64,000 bases of DNA from Planctomycetaceae bacterium (lineage in GTDB: Bacteria; Planctomycetota; Planctomycetia; Planctomycetales; Planctomycetaceae). Of the stretch, positions 25,601 to 33,100 are shown piece by piece. The notes under the pieces were generated by a model. The model saw nothing but the letters and a program-made list of their open reading frames with translations. It was not told where the DNA came from and did no database searches. The position numbers were made by a program, and so were the translations under genes. The DNA lies in NCBI GenBank assembly GCA_021732995.1, contig JAKFWA010000040.1, positions 62,001-126,000 of the forward strand, written 5' to 3'. The first letter of the stretch is position 1, and every line of letters starts with the position of its first letter.

Positions 25601-25649
25601 GTAGGCCGGACAATCCTGTCCGGCTGTCGGACAGGATTGTCCGACCTAC
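25601..25649. repeat. GGACAATCCTGTCC-type inverted repeat, copy 2
   Basis: Arms beginning GTAGGCCGGACAATCC and ending GGATTGTCCGACCTAC are inverted copies of about 22 bases with a short GGCTGT-type loop. It is nearly the same as the element at 11657-11715 but with a shorter spacer. It lies 27 bases after the metX stop codon and 31 bases before the next gene. As RNA it would make a very stable hairpin. Confidence 0.75.
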
Positions 25650-25679
25650 AACCAATCTTTGCCACTTGAAACGACTGCA

Positions 25680-26090
25680 ATGATTGAGTTCACCGACGAC
25701 GAACTGCTGGCTTTCCTCGACGAGGAACTGGCTGTCGCGCGGGCGGCGGAACTGGAGCGGGAACTGCGTGACTCGGAAGCGATCCGGCGCCGATTGTCGG
25801 AAATCATTCAGCGGCGCGAGAGCGGCGAGCATTCCGTCGGCGAAGTCTGGCGACGGAACCGCCTGAGTTGTCCGACGCGCGCCACGCTGGGCAGCTATGT
25901 GCTCGGAGTGCTCGAAGGCCCGTTGGCGGACTACATCCAGTTTCATCTGCAGACGATCGGCTGCCGCTACTGCCAGGCAACCTACGCCGAGCTGCAACAA
26001 GCAACGGCCGCAGTGGCCCCCGTTGAGACTCGTCGCCGCAAGTTCTTCGAATCATCTGTCGGCCGACTGCAGTCAAGAGATGAAGGCTGA
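25680..26090 (+). CDS. anti-sigma-factor-like hypothetical protein
   Basis: A soluble 136-residue protein without signal peptide or membrane helix. The N terminus, FTDDELLAFLDEELAVARAAELERELRDS, resembles the start of anti-sigma zinc-finger proteins. The C-terminal half has DYIQFHLQTIGCRYCQATYAEL, with a CxxC that could bind metal. I recall similar short planctomycete proteins beside sigma-factor genes. The nearest sigma factor here is 1.2 kb away on the other strand, so any pairing is inferred. The ATG at 25680 begins the conserved-looking part; the upstream TTG is not favoured. Confidence 0.7.
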   Translation: MIEFTDDELLAFLDEELAVARAAELERELRDSEAIRRRLSEIIQRRESGEHSVGEVWRRNRLSCPTRATLGSYVLGVLEGPLADYIQFHLQTIGCRYCQATYAELQQATAAVAPVETRRRKFFESSVGRLQSRDEG

Positions 26091-26135
26091 CGATGCATCG
26101 TTCGCGCACCGCGATTGCCAGCACTCAGTTCGCGA

Positions 26136-27056
26136 TCACTCAGCTCGTTTCCAGCCACTTCCCTGATGGCCGTAAGACACTGTGGAGCCATGCAGGATCT
26201 CAGCAAGAATCTCGGCGGACTCGACCACTCGCGGCCCTGGGCGATTGAAGTACAGATGCCCGTCAGCGAGGAAGACGTCGCCATTATGGACCGCCCGCAA
26301 GCTTTGCCACTCGGGATGCGACGTAAGCGTTGAGAACTCGCGCTCCGTACGCTCCAGATCAAACCCGCACGGCATGATGATGATTACATCGGGATCGGAG
26401 GCGAGCAGGTCAGTCCAGCTCAGCCACGGTGAATGATGTCCTGCCGTCGCATGCAGGCACTGGCCATTGGCGATCTCGACCAGCTCGGGAATCCAGTTGC
26501 CGGCAGACATCAGAGGTTCGATCCATTCGATGCAGGCCACCTTCGGCCGACTTTGCAATCGTGCGGTGTTCGCAGAAATCCCCAGCAGGCGTTGCTGCAG
26601 ATTGTTCACGAGGTGGTGGCCTTGATCGCTCGCTCCCAAAGCCGTTGCGACTTTGTGAATGTCGGACCAGATGTCATTCAGGGACATCGGCAGGAGCGGA
26701 ACGATCTCAGGAGTGAGGCCGATGAGTTCAGTGACGGCGGCTTCCACGTCCTTGAGGTTCACCGCGCAGACTTCACATTGAGTCTGCGTGATGATCATCG
26801 TCGGCCGCAGTCGCTGCAATTCTGGATTCAGCACCCGAAAGATCGAGAGTGCATCCCTCAAAGCAGATTTCACCTGCTGATCGATAACGGGGCTCGGAGC
26901 GCTGATATCGATCCGTGGCTCCGAACAAACCGGAAGCTGCTTCACCGAACTCGGCACATCGCATTCGTGCGACCTTCCGACGAGCGCGGCCTCATAGCCC
27001 AATGCGACTACGATCTCGGTAGCACTCGGCAACAGTGAGACGATGCGATGAGTCAT
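26136..27056 (-). CDS. BtuF-like cobalamin-binding-fold protein, no signal peptide
   Basis: A 306-residue member of the periplasmic binding protein fold used by BtuF and FhuD. It opens directly with the first strand, RIVSLLPSATEIVVALGYEAALVGRSHECD, so there is no export signal. Family blocks TQTQCEVCAVNLKDVE and DPDVIIIMPCGFDLERTEREF are present, and it ends in a short tail. Lack of a signal peptide and of a BtuCD transporter nearby argues against a normal uptake role; a cytoplasmic corrinoid-binding or sensor role is possible. It starts with ATG at 27056. It converges on the anti-sigma-like gene with about 45 bases between. Confidence 0.85.
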   Translation of the reverse strand: MTHRIVSLLPSATEIVVALGYEAALVGRSHECDVPSSVKQLPVCSEPRIDISAPSPVIDQQVKSALRDALSIFRVLNPELQRLRPTMIITQTQCEVCAVNLKDVEAAVTELIGLTPEIVPLLPMSLNDIWSDIHKVATALGASDQGHHLVNNLQQRLLGISANTARLQSRPKVACIEWIEPLMSAGNWIPELVEIANGQCLHATAGHHSPWLSWTDLLASDPDVIIIMPCGFDLERTEREFSTLTSHPEWQSLRAVHNGDVFLADGHLYFNRPGPRVVESAEILAEILHGSTVSYGHQGSGWKRAE

Positions 27057-27225
27057 GCGCGACGCTGGAGTTTCGCTGAGTTGCTGGGCTTAAGACTACT
27101 GGGCGTCGAGCAGGCTCCACCTGCGGCATGCAACGAGATGAGAGTCCGCTCAAAGACGGCAGACTAGCAGTCCTTCGATGGCCCGTCGCCGGTCCTGTCA
27201 GCAGCGTTTCGGGTACGCACCATCA

Positions 27226-27268
27226 AAAACAAAAACTGCTCGGCCACGAGGGGTCGTAGCCGGGCAGT
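27226..27268 (-). terminator. intrinsic terminator after the ECF sigma factor gene
   Basis: On the minus strand a hairpin with arms ACTGCCCGGC (27268-27259) and GCCGAGCAGT (27244-27235) is followed by TTTTTGTTTTTGATG. The stem has ten pairs with one wobble. It lies about 50 bases after the sigma-factor stop codon on the same strand, a clear Rho-independent terminator. Confidence 0.85.
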
Positions 27269-27316
27269 CAGAGTGTTCAAGCAGCAGGTCTCGCGGACCA
27301 TCATCGCTGCTGATGT

Positions 27317-27871
27317 TTACACGGGTTGCAAGTCGCCCAGGACTTCCTTGAGGCGGTTACGAGCCGTGTGCAATCGCCGCTTGATCGTGCCGATCGGGCT
27401 CCGGAACGAGAAGCTCATTTGCTCGATCGACTGACCTTCAATGTAGAAGGCGATCAACGTGTCGCGATCGAGGTTCTTGAGCTGCTTCAAACCAGACCAG
27501 ACCTGAGCAGCCTGCTCCGTTCGCAGAACGGTATCGATCGGGCCACTGTTGTCGGACTTCACGCCGTCGAAGACTTCGGGTTCAACCGCAGACTCCTTCG
27601 GCCGACGCACGACATGGTTGATCGACAACCGCACGGCAATTTGCTTGAGCCAGCCGCTGAATCGCTCCGGCTCACGCAATTGCGGCAGCTTCCGCATGGC
27701 TCGCATGAAGACTTCCTGCGTGACTTCCCAGGCGTCCGCGCTGTCCCGGACTCGCCGGGAAACGATGCAGAACACGGTCGTCTCGAACGCGGAAGCCAAC
27801 TTGCCGAAAGCTTCCCGGTCGCCTTGCTGAGACAAAAGAACCAAGCTGATGATTTGAGTGTCTTCCATCAT
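27317..27871 (-). CDS. ECF-type RNA polymerase sigma factor
   Basis: A 184-residue sigma-70-family factor with only regions 2 and 4. Region 2 contains ADAWEVTQEVFMRAMRKLPQLREPERFSGWLKQIAVRLSINHVVRR. Region 4 contains LIAFYIEGQSIEQMSFSFRSPIGTIKRRLHTARNRLKEVL, the helix-turn-helix that reads the -35 element. It redirects RNA polymerase to a dedicated promoter set; the signal is not evident. No classic membrane anti-sigma gene is next to it. I use the first of two adjacent ATG codons (27871), with AGGG about 7 bases upstream. A leader of several hundred bases with hairpins precedes it, and a strong terminator follows. Confidence 0.92.
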   Translation of the reverse strand: MMEDTQIISLVLLSQQGDREAFGKLASAFETTVFCIVSRRVRDSADAWEVTQEVFMRAMRKLPQLREPERFSGWLKQIAVRLSINHVVRRPKESAVEPEVFDGVKSDNSGPIDTVLRTEQAAQVWSGLKQLKNLDRDTLIAFYIEGQSIEQMSFSFRSPIGTIKRRLHTARNRLKEVLGDLQPV

Positions 27872-28221
27872 GTATCGCCCTATATCAGGCCGCCGCGATG
27901 GCAGTCGCGGCGGTCGAGAATTCGGAAAGAACACGCAGGAAGAGATGCGGATCACGGCAGCTCTAATGAGATTTCGCTGAGCCACGAAACAAAGTGGCTC
28001 ACGAAATCCAAAAGCGACTTTCGATCAGCGGCGAAGGGGATCGCAGACAAGCCAGATGCTGACTCCGCAGCGACTTGACTGAGAAACTTCGCTCAACCTG
28101 CGACGAACTGAGTTGCCCACCGGAATGGTGGGAGGGGCTAGGACAGGTCTGAAAACACGAACACGGAGGTCGGACTTTTCAGACCGCCTTCCCCGCGACG
28201 CGTTAGAACTGCCCTGCAGCC
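27872..28221. other. hairpin-rich gap before the sigma factor gene
   Basis: About 350 bases without a convincing gene. Two clear hairpins lie in it: CCCACC-GGAAT-GGTGGG (28116-28132), and a 10-pair stem GGTCTGAAAA / TTTTCAGACC (28146-28155 with 28176-28185) around a 20-base loop. On the minus strand they would lie between a small upstream frame and the sigma factor. They may end the first transcript or form part of the sigma-factor leader. I cannot match them to a known RNA family. Confidence 0.4.
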
Positions 28222-28572
28222 CTAACTACCTGTGGCAAGGGAAAGCGATTGGCCTCTAAACGAGGCCGGCCACATCCACGCTGCTAGCCATGCCGTTGCT
28301 GCGGCTGCCAGCTCTGTTATTGCCGTCAATGAATACAGTCGACGGCTCGACGCGCGGTCACTCAGTCGCTTCTCACAGCGATCTTTACCGCAGCGCTTCG
28401 AGGACGGTACGGGGGAATCTAATCCCGATTCATACCGTTCTACGTGCGCTACGTGATGGAATTTCCCTACGACGAGGGCCGCGCCACGGACACAATTAAC
28501 AGCCATCGTACCCATAATCTGGGTGGCGATCTGGACCGTGTTGATTGCGTTGATGGTTTGAGCGTTGCGCAT
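28222..28572 (-). CDS. possible small protein, uncertain
   Basis: A frame of 116 codons starting at an ATG with a good ribosome site (GAGG, 7-base spacing). The N-terminal half, RNAQTINAINTVQIATQIMGTMAVNCVRGAALVVGKF, could be an amphipathic or membrane-associated helix. The C-terminal half (CGKDRCEKRLSDRASSRR and onward) looks less protein-like, with mixed third-position use. It might be a real short peptide read through by chance to a distant stop. No family is recognised. It lies upstream of the sigma factor on the same strand. Confidence 0.35.
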   Translation of the reverse strand: MRNAQTINAINTVQIATQIMGTMAVNCVRGAALVVGKFHHVAHVERYESGLDSPVPSSKRCGKDRCEKRLSDRASSRRLYSLTAITELAAAATAWLAAWMWPASFRGQSLSLATGS

Positions 28573-29088
28573 TTCAGCACCTCGTGCGGACTTTGCCGCT
28601 GTCGTAGAGACCGGATTCTATCCGGAGAACACAGCCAAACCCGGCTGCTTGGGATGGAAAAATGTAAGAGTTGGAAATGGGTTCGGGGACACCAAGTCGT
28701 CTGCGACCGTCACATAACGGTACGTCTTTCGACCACTCCCCATTGAGATCGGCAAGATCTGTAGCCTCTCCTGCACCGTAAGACCACGTCGACCAGGAGA
28801 AGGTTCGGAGTTTTTTGGATTTTTTTTACAAACCGGAACACGCTGACTCTGTGCGATGCCCGGATCATCGTCTAAACACCGTCAAGCGAACATTTTGAGT
28901 CATCGAAAATGGTGTGTTCGAGTGGGGTTGAAGCACTCCAACCTCAAGCCAAATTATGAGATACGTGTCCGAGGCGGTTGTTCGCCTCTTGCACACTCCC
29001 GGATCGGTCTGATTAGATATGAGTGGTGGGGCTGAGTTGGGCATCCGAACACAGCAGGATGGCTGGTTCGTGGCGGAGTTGGGGCTAA
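28573..29088. other. long upstream region of the 29.1 kb cluster
   Basis: About 516 bases without a gene. A stem TCTCCTG / CAGGAGA (28767-28773 with 28794-28800) is followed after 10 bases by two T-tracts (T6 at 28811, T8 at 28820), resembling the end of a plus-strand transcript. A second hairpin, GAGGCG-GTTGTT-CGCCTC, lies at 28971-28988. The region should hold promoters for the small minus-strand frame and for the cluster that begins at 29089. A short non-coding RNA ending near 28828 is possible. Confidence 0.35.
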
Positions 29089-29424
29089 ATGATAACGAAG
29101 CAGTTTTCTTCCGGTGACTGGGTCATTTATCGCAAAACGAAGTTCAGCGCGCATCCGGGACCGCGCGCGCGCAACGTGGCTCCTGCGGCCCGTGGCGATA
29201 ACTACGTCTACAACGTCGATAAGTTCTGGGTAGTTCTGGAGATCAGCGATCACGGCCTGCGCGTGATGACACGTCGCGGCAAAGAACAAGTCGTGAGTGT
29301 GTCAGATCCGAACCTGCGTCGAGCCAGCTGGTGGGAGCGTTTGCGAAATCGCTCTCGATTTCAGCCGATCGTCGATGCTTTGTCGCAACCAACTCCGGTG
29401 ACGGAAACTGCGGCCGCGTCTTGA
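29089..29424 (+). CDS. conserved-looking hypothetical protein, SH3-like
   Basis: A 111-residue basic, soluble protein. The N-terminal half has the look of a small beta-barrel: FSSGDWVIYRKTKFSAHPGPRARNV followed by YVYNVDKFWVVLEISDHGLRVMTRRGKEQVVSV. The C-terminal third includes RASWWERLRNRSRF, which may bind nucleic acid or membrane. I do not recognise a named family. It begins a three-gene run of small envelope-type genes; the next gene starts 54 bases later. The ATG at 29089 is clear. Confidence 0.7.
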   Translation: MITKQFSSGDWVIYRKTKFSAHPGPRARNVAPAARGDNYVYNVDKFWVVLEISDHGLRVMTRRGKEQVVSVSDPNLRRASWWERLRNRSRFQPIVDALSQPTPVTETAAAS

Positions 29425-29478
29425 GCGTCTGCGGATAGCCTGTTGCGAGCCGGTTCGCTCCGAGATTGGAACCACTCC

Positions 29479-29751
29479 ATGTCCCTGATGCGCGATCTCA
29501 CCAGCCAGCGGTGGATCTACGCCAAGGGTTTTCTGTTTGTCGTGCTGGGGTTCATGGCCGGCGGGTTGTTGTTGGCCGAGCAGTTCTCCTGGCGGAATCT
29601 GGTGCTGCTGAGCATCACGGTGTGGGCGTTCTGTCGAGCCTACTACTTCGCCTTCTACGTGATCGAGCATTACGTCGATCCGAAGTATCGCTTCGCTGGA
29701 CTGGGAGACTTCCTGCGCTATCTGCTGTCGCGGAAGCCGAACGATGGCTGA
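29479..29751 (+). CDS. small two-helix membrane protein
   Basis: A 90-residue protein with two hydrophobic helices: about residues 17-33 (FLFVVLGFMAGGLLLAE) and 36-58 (WRNLVLLSITVWAFCRAYYFAFYVI). Charged ends and a short C-terminal tail (FLRYLLSRKPNDG) suggest both termini are cytoplasmic. No family is recognised. It sits between a small soluble protein and a lipoprotein gene on the same strand, so an envelope-related role is plausible but unproven. The ATG at 29479 matches the start of the amphipathic N terminus. Confidence 0.7.
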   Translation: MSLMRDLTSQRWIYAKGFLFVVLGFMAGGLLLAEQFSWRNLVLLSITVWAFCRAYYFAFYVIEHYVDPKYRFAGLGDFLRYLLSRKPNDG

Positions 29752-29893
29752 TCCGGGCGTTCGCGCGGGAATCTGAATTCGTCTTCGCGCCGTTTTGCTG
29801 CGCACCTAAGTTTCCCCTCCCTTCCTTTTCGGGCAGTCCTTGCCCCAGCCAATTCTGGCCGCGTCCCATCTCCCTCCTTATCGGGACAGTTTC

Positions 29894-30607
29894 ATGTCTG
29901 CAGCATTCCCTCGCGCGATCTGCGTCGCCTCCATTCTCACGCTATCCATCGGTTGCTCGACGATTTCCACATCGAACACGAGCCGTACCGCCACCGAACA
30001 GCTTTTGATCTCCAACGCCGTTGATCAGGCTTTGGATAAAGTCGATTTCACGGCATTCGTCGGCAGTAAAGTCCAGTTGGAAGAGAAGTACATGGACGGA
30101 GTCGACAAGGCCTACGTGCTCGCGTCGGTCCGTCATCGTCTGCTCTACAACGGTGCCACCATCACGGGTGACTTGAAGGAAGCGGACATCGTTTTGGAAG
30201 TTCGCAGCGGCGGTATTGGTACTGATAACTCAGAGACGTTCTACGGCGTTCCCGAAGTCGTGTTGCCCGGCATGATGAGCATTCCAGAACTGAAGTTCGT
30301 GCAACGCGGCGCCCAGCGCGGAACGGCCAAGATTGGTCTCGTCGCTTACGACGCGAAGACGCAACGCGTGCTCGGTGCTGGCGGCCTGAGCCTCGCCATT
30401 TCTAATCAGAACACTTGGAGCGTGCTCGGCGTGGGACCATTCAAGAACGGTACGGTCAAGAACGAGGTCGATCAGGCCACGGCCAACAACACGCAGCAGT
30501 TCAACAACGGAGCTTTGCCTTACGCCGTCACGTTCTCGCCACCGGGGACTACCGAAGGCTTCGAACCAGGCAAAATCCGCCTTACCAAGGGCCGCCGCGA
30601 AGAGTAG
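29894..30607 (+). CDS. lipoprotein of unknown function (DUF6655-like)
   Basis: A 237-residue lipoprotein. The lipobox LSIGC places the lipidated Cys at residue 21. The mature part begins STISTSNTSRTATEQLLISNAVDQALDKVDF and includes a long helix-and-strand region with ADIVLEVRSGGIGTDNSETFYGVPEV and KIGLVAYDAKTQRVLGAGG. This resembles a planctomycete family I recall as DUF6655, without a known role. Residues DIVLEVRSGGIG and TAKIGLVAYDAK recall lipoproteins that assemble at the outer membrane. The ATG at 29894 is chosen because it begins the signal peptide. Confidence 0.8.
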   Translation: MSAAFPRAICVASILTLSIGCSTISTSNTSRTATEQLLISNAVDQALDKVDFTAFVGSKVQLEEKYMDGVDKAYVLASVRHRLLYNGATITGDLKEADIVLEVRSGGIGTDNSETFYGVPEVVLPGMMSIPELKFVQRGAQRGTAKIGLVAYDAKTQRVLGAGGLSLAISNQNTWSVLGVGPFKNGTVKNEVDQATANNTQQFNNGALPYAVTFSPPGTTEGFEPGKIRLTKGRREE

Positions 30608-30634
30608 TCAGCCCAATAGTGAGTCCGAAGGAAC

Positions 30635-30667
30635 TCCGCCTGACGAGGTATCTCTCGCGCAGGCGGA
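30635..30667. terminator. hairpin between convergent envelope genes
   Basis: TCCGCCTG (30635-30642) pairs with CAGGCGGA (30660-30667), with a further CGA/TCG pairing inside. It lies 28 bases after the lipoprotein stop codon, in the 329-base gap before the convergent lptE-like gene. There is no U-tract. I see no gene in the rest of that gap. Confidence 0.4.
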
Positions 30668-30936
30668 AGCGTCCGTTCGCACCGCGAACGACGTCAATCA
30701 GCGAGGCGCGGCTAATCTCCGGTATCCGTGTAATCGCTCTTGAATAAGAACTGCCTTGGGTCATCCCGACCACATAGGTCTGCTGGCTCTGCGGCGTCCA
30801 ATAACGCCCGGACAACGCAATGCGGATCTCGGGAGAACCTTGCCGCGATCGCGTTGTGGCTCACTCCAATTGCTCACCGCATCGGACATGGATCGGGCGA
30901 AAATCGTCGTGCGTATAAGAGGGTGTCTCATACCCC

Positions 30937-31479
30937 TTACCAGGGCGCGTCCATCATGTCGACGATGTTGCGGGCCGTCTGCAACACGCTGGTGTTGAGG
31001 GCTGTCGCCAGTGAGTGACCAACTTCGGGCGCGAAGTCGGATTGGGTCGCCAGGGCCACCGTGTCGGCATCCAGTTTCACGGTCTGCTGGGTGATGATAC
31101 GACCGGCTCGCAGGTCTTCCCACGTGACTTCGACAACCATCGTCGTCTGCAGTTCGCGGCCGTCGTCGAAAGCGGTTTCGCCGAGCACGTTCTTGCGGAA
31201 GTCGATAATGCGACCCGTCAGTCGCGTCTGAGCTTCGTCGCCTTTCACCAGGCGAATCGTCGAACGCTTCTGAATCTCTTTCTGCACGGCTTCCGTCAGC
31301 ATCAGCTCGATGCCGCGCCGGAACGTTTCATTCTTGAACGTGACAACTTCCACCGACGAGATGCACGGATCGTTCGCTGGTCCCACCACGTAGCCACAGC
31401 CTGACAACGACAGCGTCAGGGCCAGGCAAGTCGTCCTGAAGGCAGCGCGTCGAGTAATGAGGCGGGACAATTTCAACAT
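30937..31479 (-). CDS. lptE: LptE-like LPS-assembly lipoprotein
   Basis: A 180-residue lipoprotein. The lipobox LSGC places the lipid anchor at Cys28, followed by GYVVGP. The body contains SSVEVVTFKNETFRRGIELMLTEAVQKEIQKRSTIRLV and TRLTGRIIDFRKNVL, the pattern of LptE, which plugs the LptD outer-membrane translocon that delivers lipopolysaccharide to the surface. No lptD is in the window. It begins about 30 bases after the BamD-like gene on the same strand, so the two outer-membrane genes probably share a transcript. The ATG at 31479 is preferred to an upstream TTG. Confidence 0.85.
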   Translation of the reverse strand: MLKLSRLITRRAAFRTTCLALTLSLSGCGYVVGPANDPCISSVEVVTFKNETFRRGIELMLTEAVQKEIQKRSTIRLVKGDEAQTRLTGRIIDFRKNVLGETAFDDGRELQTTMVVEVTWEDLRAGRIITQQTVKLDADTVALATQSDFAPEVGHSLATALNTSVLQTARNIVDMMDAPW

Positions 31480-31509
31480 GATTTCAAACACAGGGAGAAG
31501 CAACTGGAC

Positions 31510-33045
31510 TCAACGCTGGCTCAAGGTTTCCGACTTGCCGGAGTCTTTTCCCGACTTGTCCGAATCCTTCGCGGGTTCGTCTTCGGCCGGTTCGCTCTTG
31601 AACGGATTCAGATTTGGCGTCTTCGGAACGGGTGGCAGAGTCATTCGTTTCAATGAGGACGTTGGTTGTTGTCCAAGCTTCTCCAGTTCCTGTCGCGCCT
31701 GTTCGGCGTATTTGGATTCCGGGTACTCCTCGATCACGCGTTTGCAATACACCGCCACCGCTTTGGGGTGGCCCTTCTTCTGCCAGAACATGGCTCGAGC
31801 CCACAATCGCTGTGCCTGAGCATCCTGAATGCCGCCGAGTTCGCGGCGAATACGATCCGCTTCAGGAGCATCCGGGAACAGTCGCAAGGTGCTTTCTTTG
31901 AGTTGCTTGGCTTCAACCAGTTGTTCTTCTTCGTACGCCGCACCTTGATACGACGCCAGCTTTACGTGCGAACCAATCACGAACGCTGACTGCAGGTGCG
32001 AACTCTTCGGGAATTGCTCGCGAAGCAGAGTGAACAGCCGGTCGGATTCAACGTAGTCACCCTCACGCAAGTGGTACGTCGCTGCCAGCATCAAGGCGTC
32101 ATCTGCCAGAGGGCCGGTCGAATCGTACGTCCAGATCGTTCGGAGAGCGTCGATTGCATACCCATTGGTATCAAACCGCGGGCGACTTTGATCCGTCAGA
32201 TTGACGTGATACCAGCGATGTGGAGCGGGTGACTTTGTCACCGGGTCGACACGACTGGGCTCTTCGAGATTCACCTGCGCGACTTCTTCCGAAGTGGCAA
32301 ACTCCTGATCACCGATCCATTCACGCGCAATTTCAAACAAGCGCCGCGACGAACGATCAACGAACGGTGTCGAGGGATAATCTTTCACAATCAGCTTGTA
32401 GTAGTCGCGCGCCTTGCGAGTTTCTTTTTGATGAAAGTGCGACTCGCCCAGGTAGAAGGCGGCTTCCGCCCGAATCGGATCGTAGATCGGACGATCTTCA
32501 TCACTGCTCAGGCTGAACATCTTCTTCCACGAGAACTTTTTGGTATCCCGCTCTTTCACAACGGCGGCCAGGATCTCTTCAGCTTGTTCAAGAGTGGCCG
32601 CCGAGTTCGTGCGCTGCCCTTCTTCAATCAGTTCGCGACCTTTTTTAACCTGCTCAGCATCACGCACGTCTTCCTTCGTGACCGGAGCTGTTTTCTGGCC
32701 AGCCATCGCGAGACGCTGCAGCGGACCTGCCACATCGTTGCGCGCACGCGGCTCTTCTTTCTCTTTAGACCACGGCAAACTCCAGGATTTCTTGGGCTTC
32801 TCTTCGTCCTCGTCATCCTCTTCAGCTTTCGCGGCCGAGTTGTCCTTCGACTTCGACCACGGCATCTTGGGCACCGACGGCATCGACAACGCGGTTGTCT
32901 CGTACTGCCACGGCTTCTTCGGGGTATGTTGCAGCGAATTGCAGCCCGAAGCACCACACAGAGCGAAGACGGCAAGGCCCGCGGCGATCTGAAGTCGCTG
33001 ACGAGTCTGCACGATATTGGCGGAGTAGCGATCTGCGGCGGTCAT
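31510..33045 (-). CDS. BamD-like TPR outer-membrane lipoprotein
   Basis: A 511-residue lipoprotein, about twice the length of typical BamD. The lipobox GASGC gives Cys35. Residues ~50-110 are a low-complexity linker rich in Pro, Ser, Lys and acidic residues (DDEDEEKPKK). TPR-like helices follow, including AAFYLGESHFHQKETRKARDYYKLIVKDYPSTPFVD and, near the C terminus, AVYCKRVIEEYPESKYAEQARQELEKL, the pattern seen in BamD/YfiO. BamD helps insert beta-barrel proteins. The tail (residues ~450-511) is again low-complexity, with repeated DKSGKDSGKS-type sequence. A general TPR role in envelope assembly cannot be excluded. Confidence 0.8.
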   Translation of the reverse strand: MTAADRYSANIVQTRQRLQIAAGLAVFALCGASGCNSLQHTPKKPWQYETTALSMPSVPKMPWSKSKDNSAAKAEEDDEDEEKPKKSWSLPWSKEKEEPRARNDVAGPLQRLAMAGQKTAPVTKEDVRDAEQVKKGRELIEEGQRTNSAATLEQAEEILAAVVKERDTKKFSWKKMFSLSSDEDRPIYDPIRAEAAFYLGESHFHQKETRKARDYYKLIVKDYPSTPFVDRSSRRLFEIAREWIGDQEFATSEEVAQVNLEEPSRVDPVTKSPAPHRWYHVNLTDQSRPRFDTNGYAIDALRTIWTYDSTGPLADDALMLAATYHLREGDYVESDRLFTLLREQFPKSSHLQSAFVIGSHVKLASYQGAAYEEEQLVEAKQLKESTLRLFPDAPEADRIRRELGGIQDAQAQRLWARAMFWQKKGHPKAVAVYCKRVIEEYPESKYAEQARQELEKLGQQPTSSLKRMTLPPVPKTPNLNPFKSEPAEDEPAKDSDKSGKDSGKSETLSQR

Positions 33046-33100
33046 CCGTGAACCACCTTCGTTATGAGAGGAGACGCGTCATGCGCCGAGAGGAGAGATT

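Noticed and set aside
30740-31018. Short plus-strand frame before the lptE-like gene
   Set aside because: It overlaps the end of lptE on the other strand and has no ribosome site or conserved-looking sequence.
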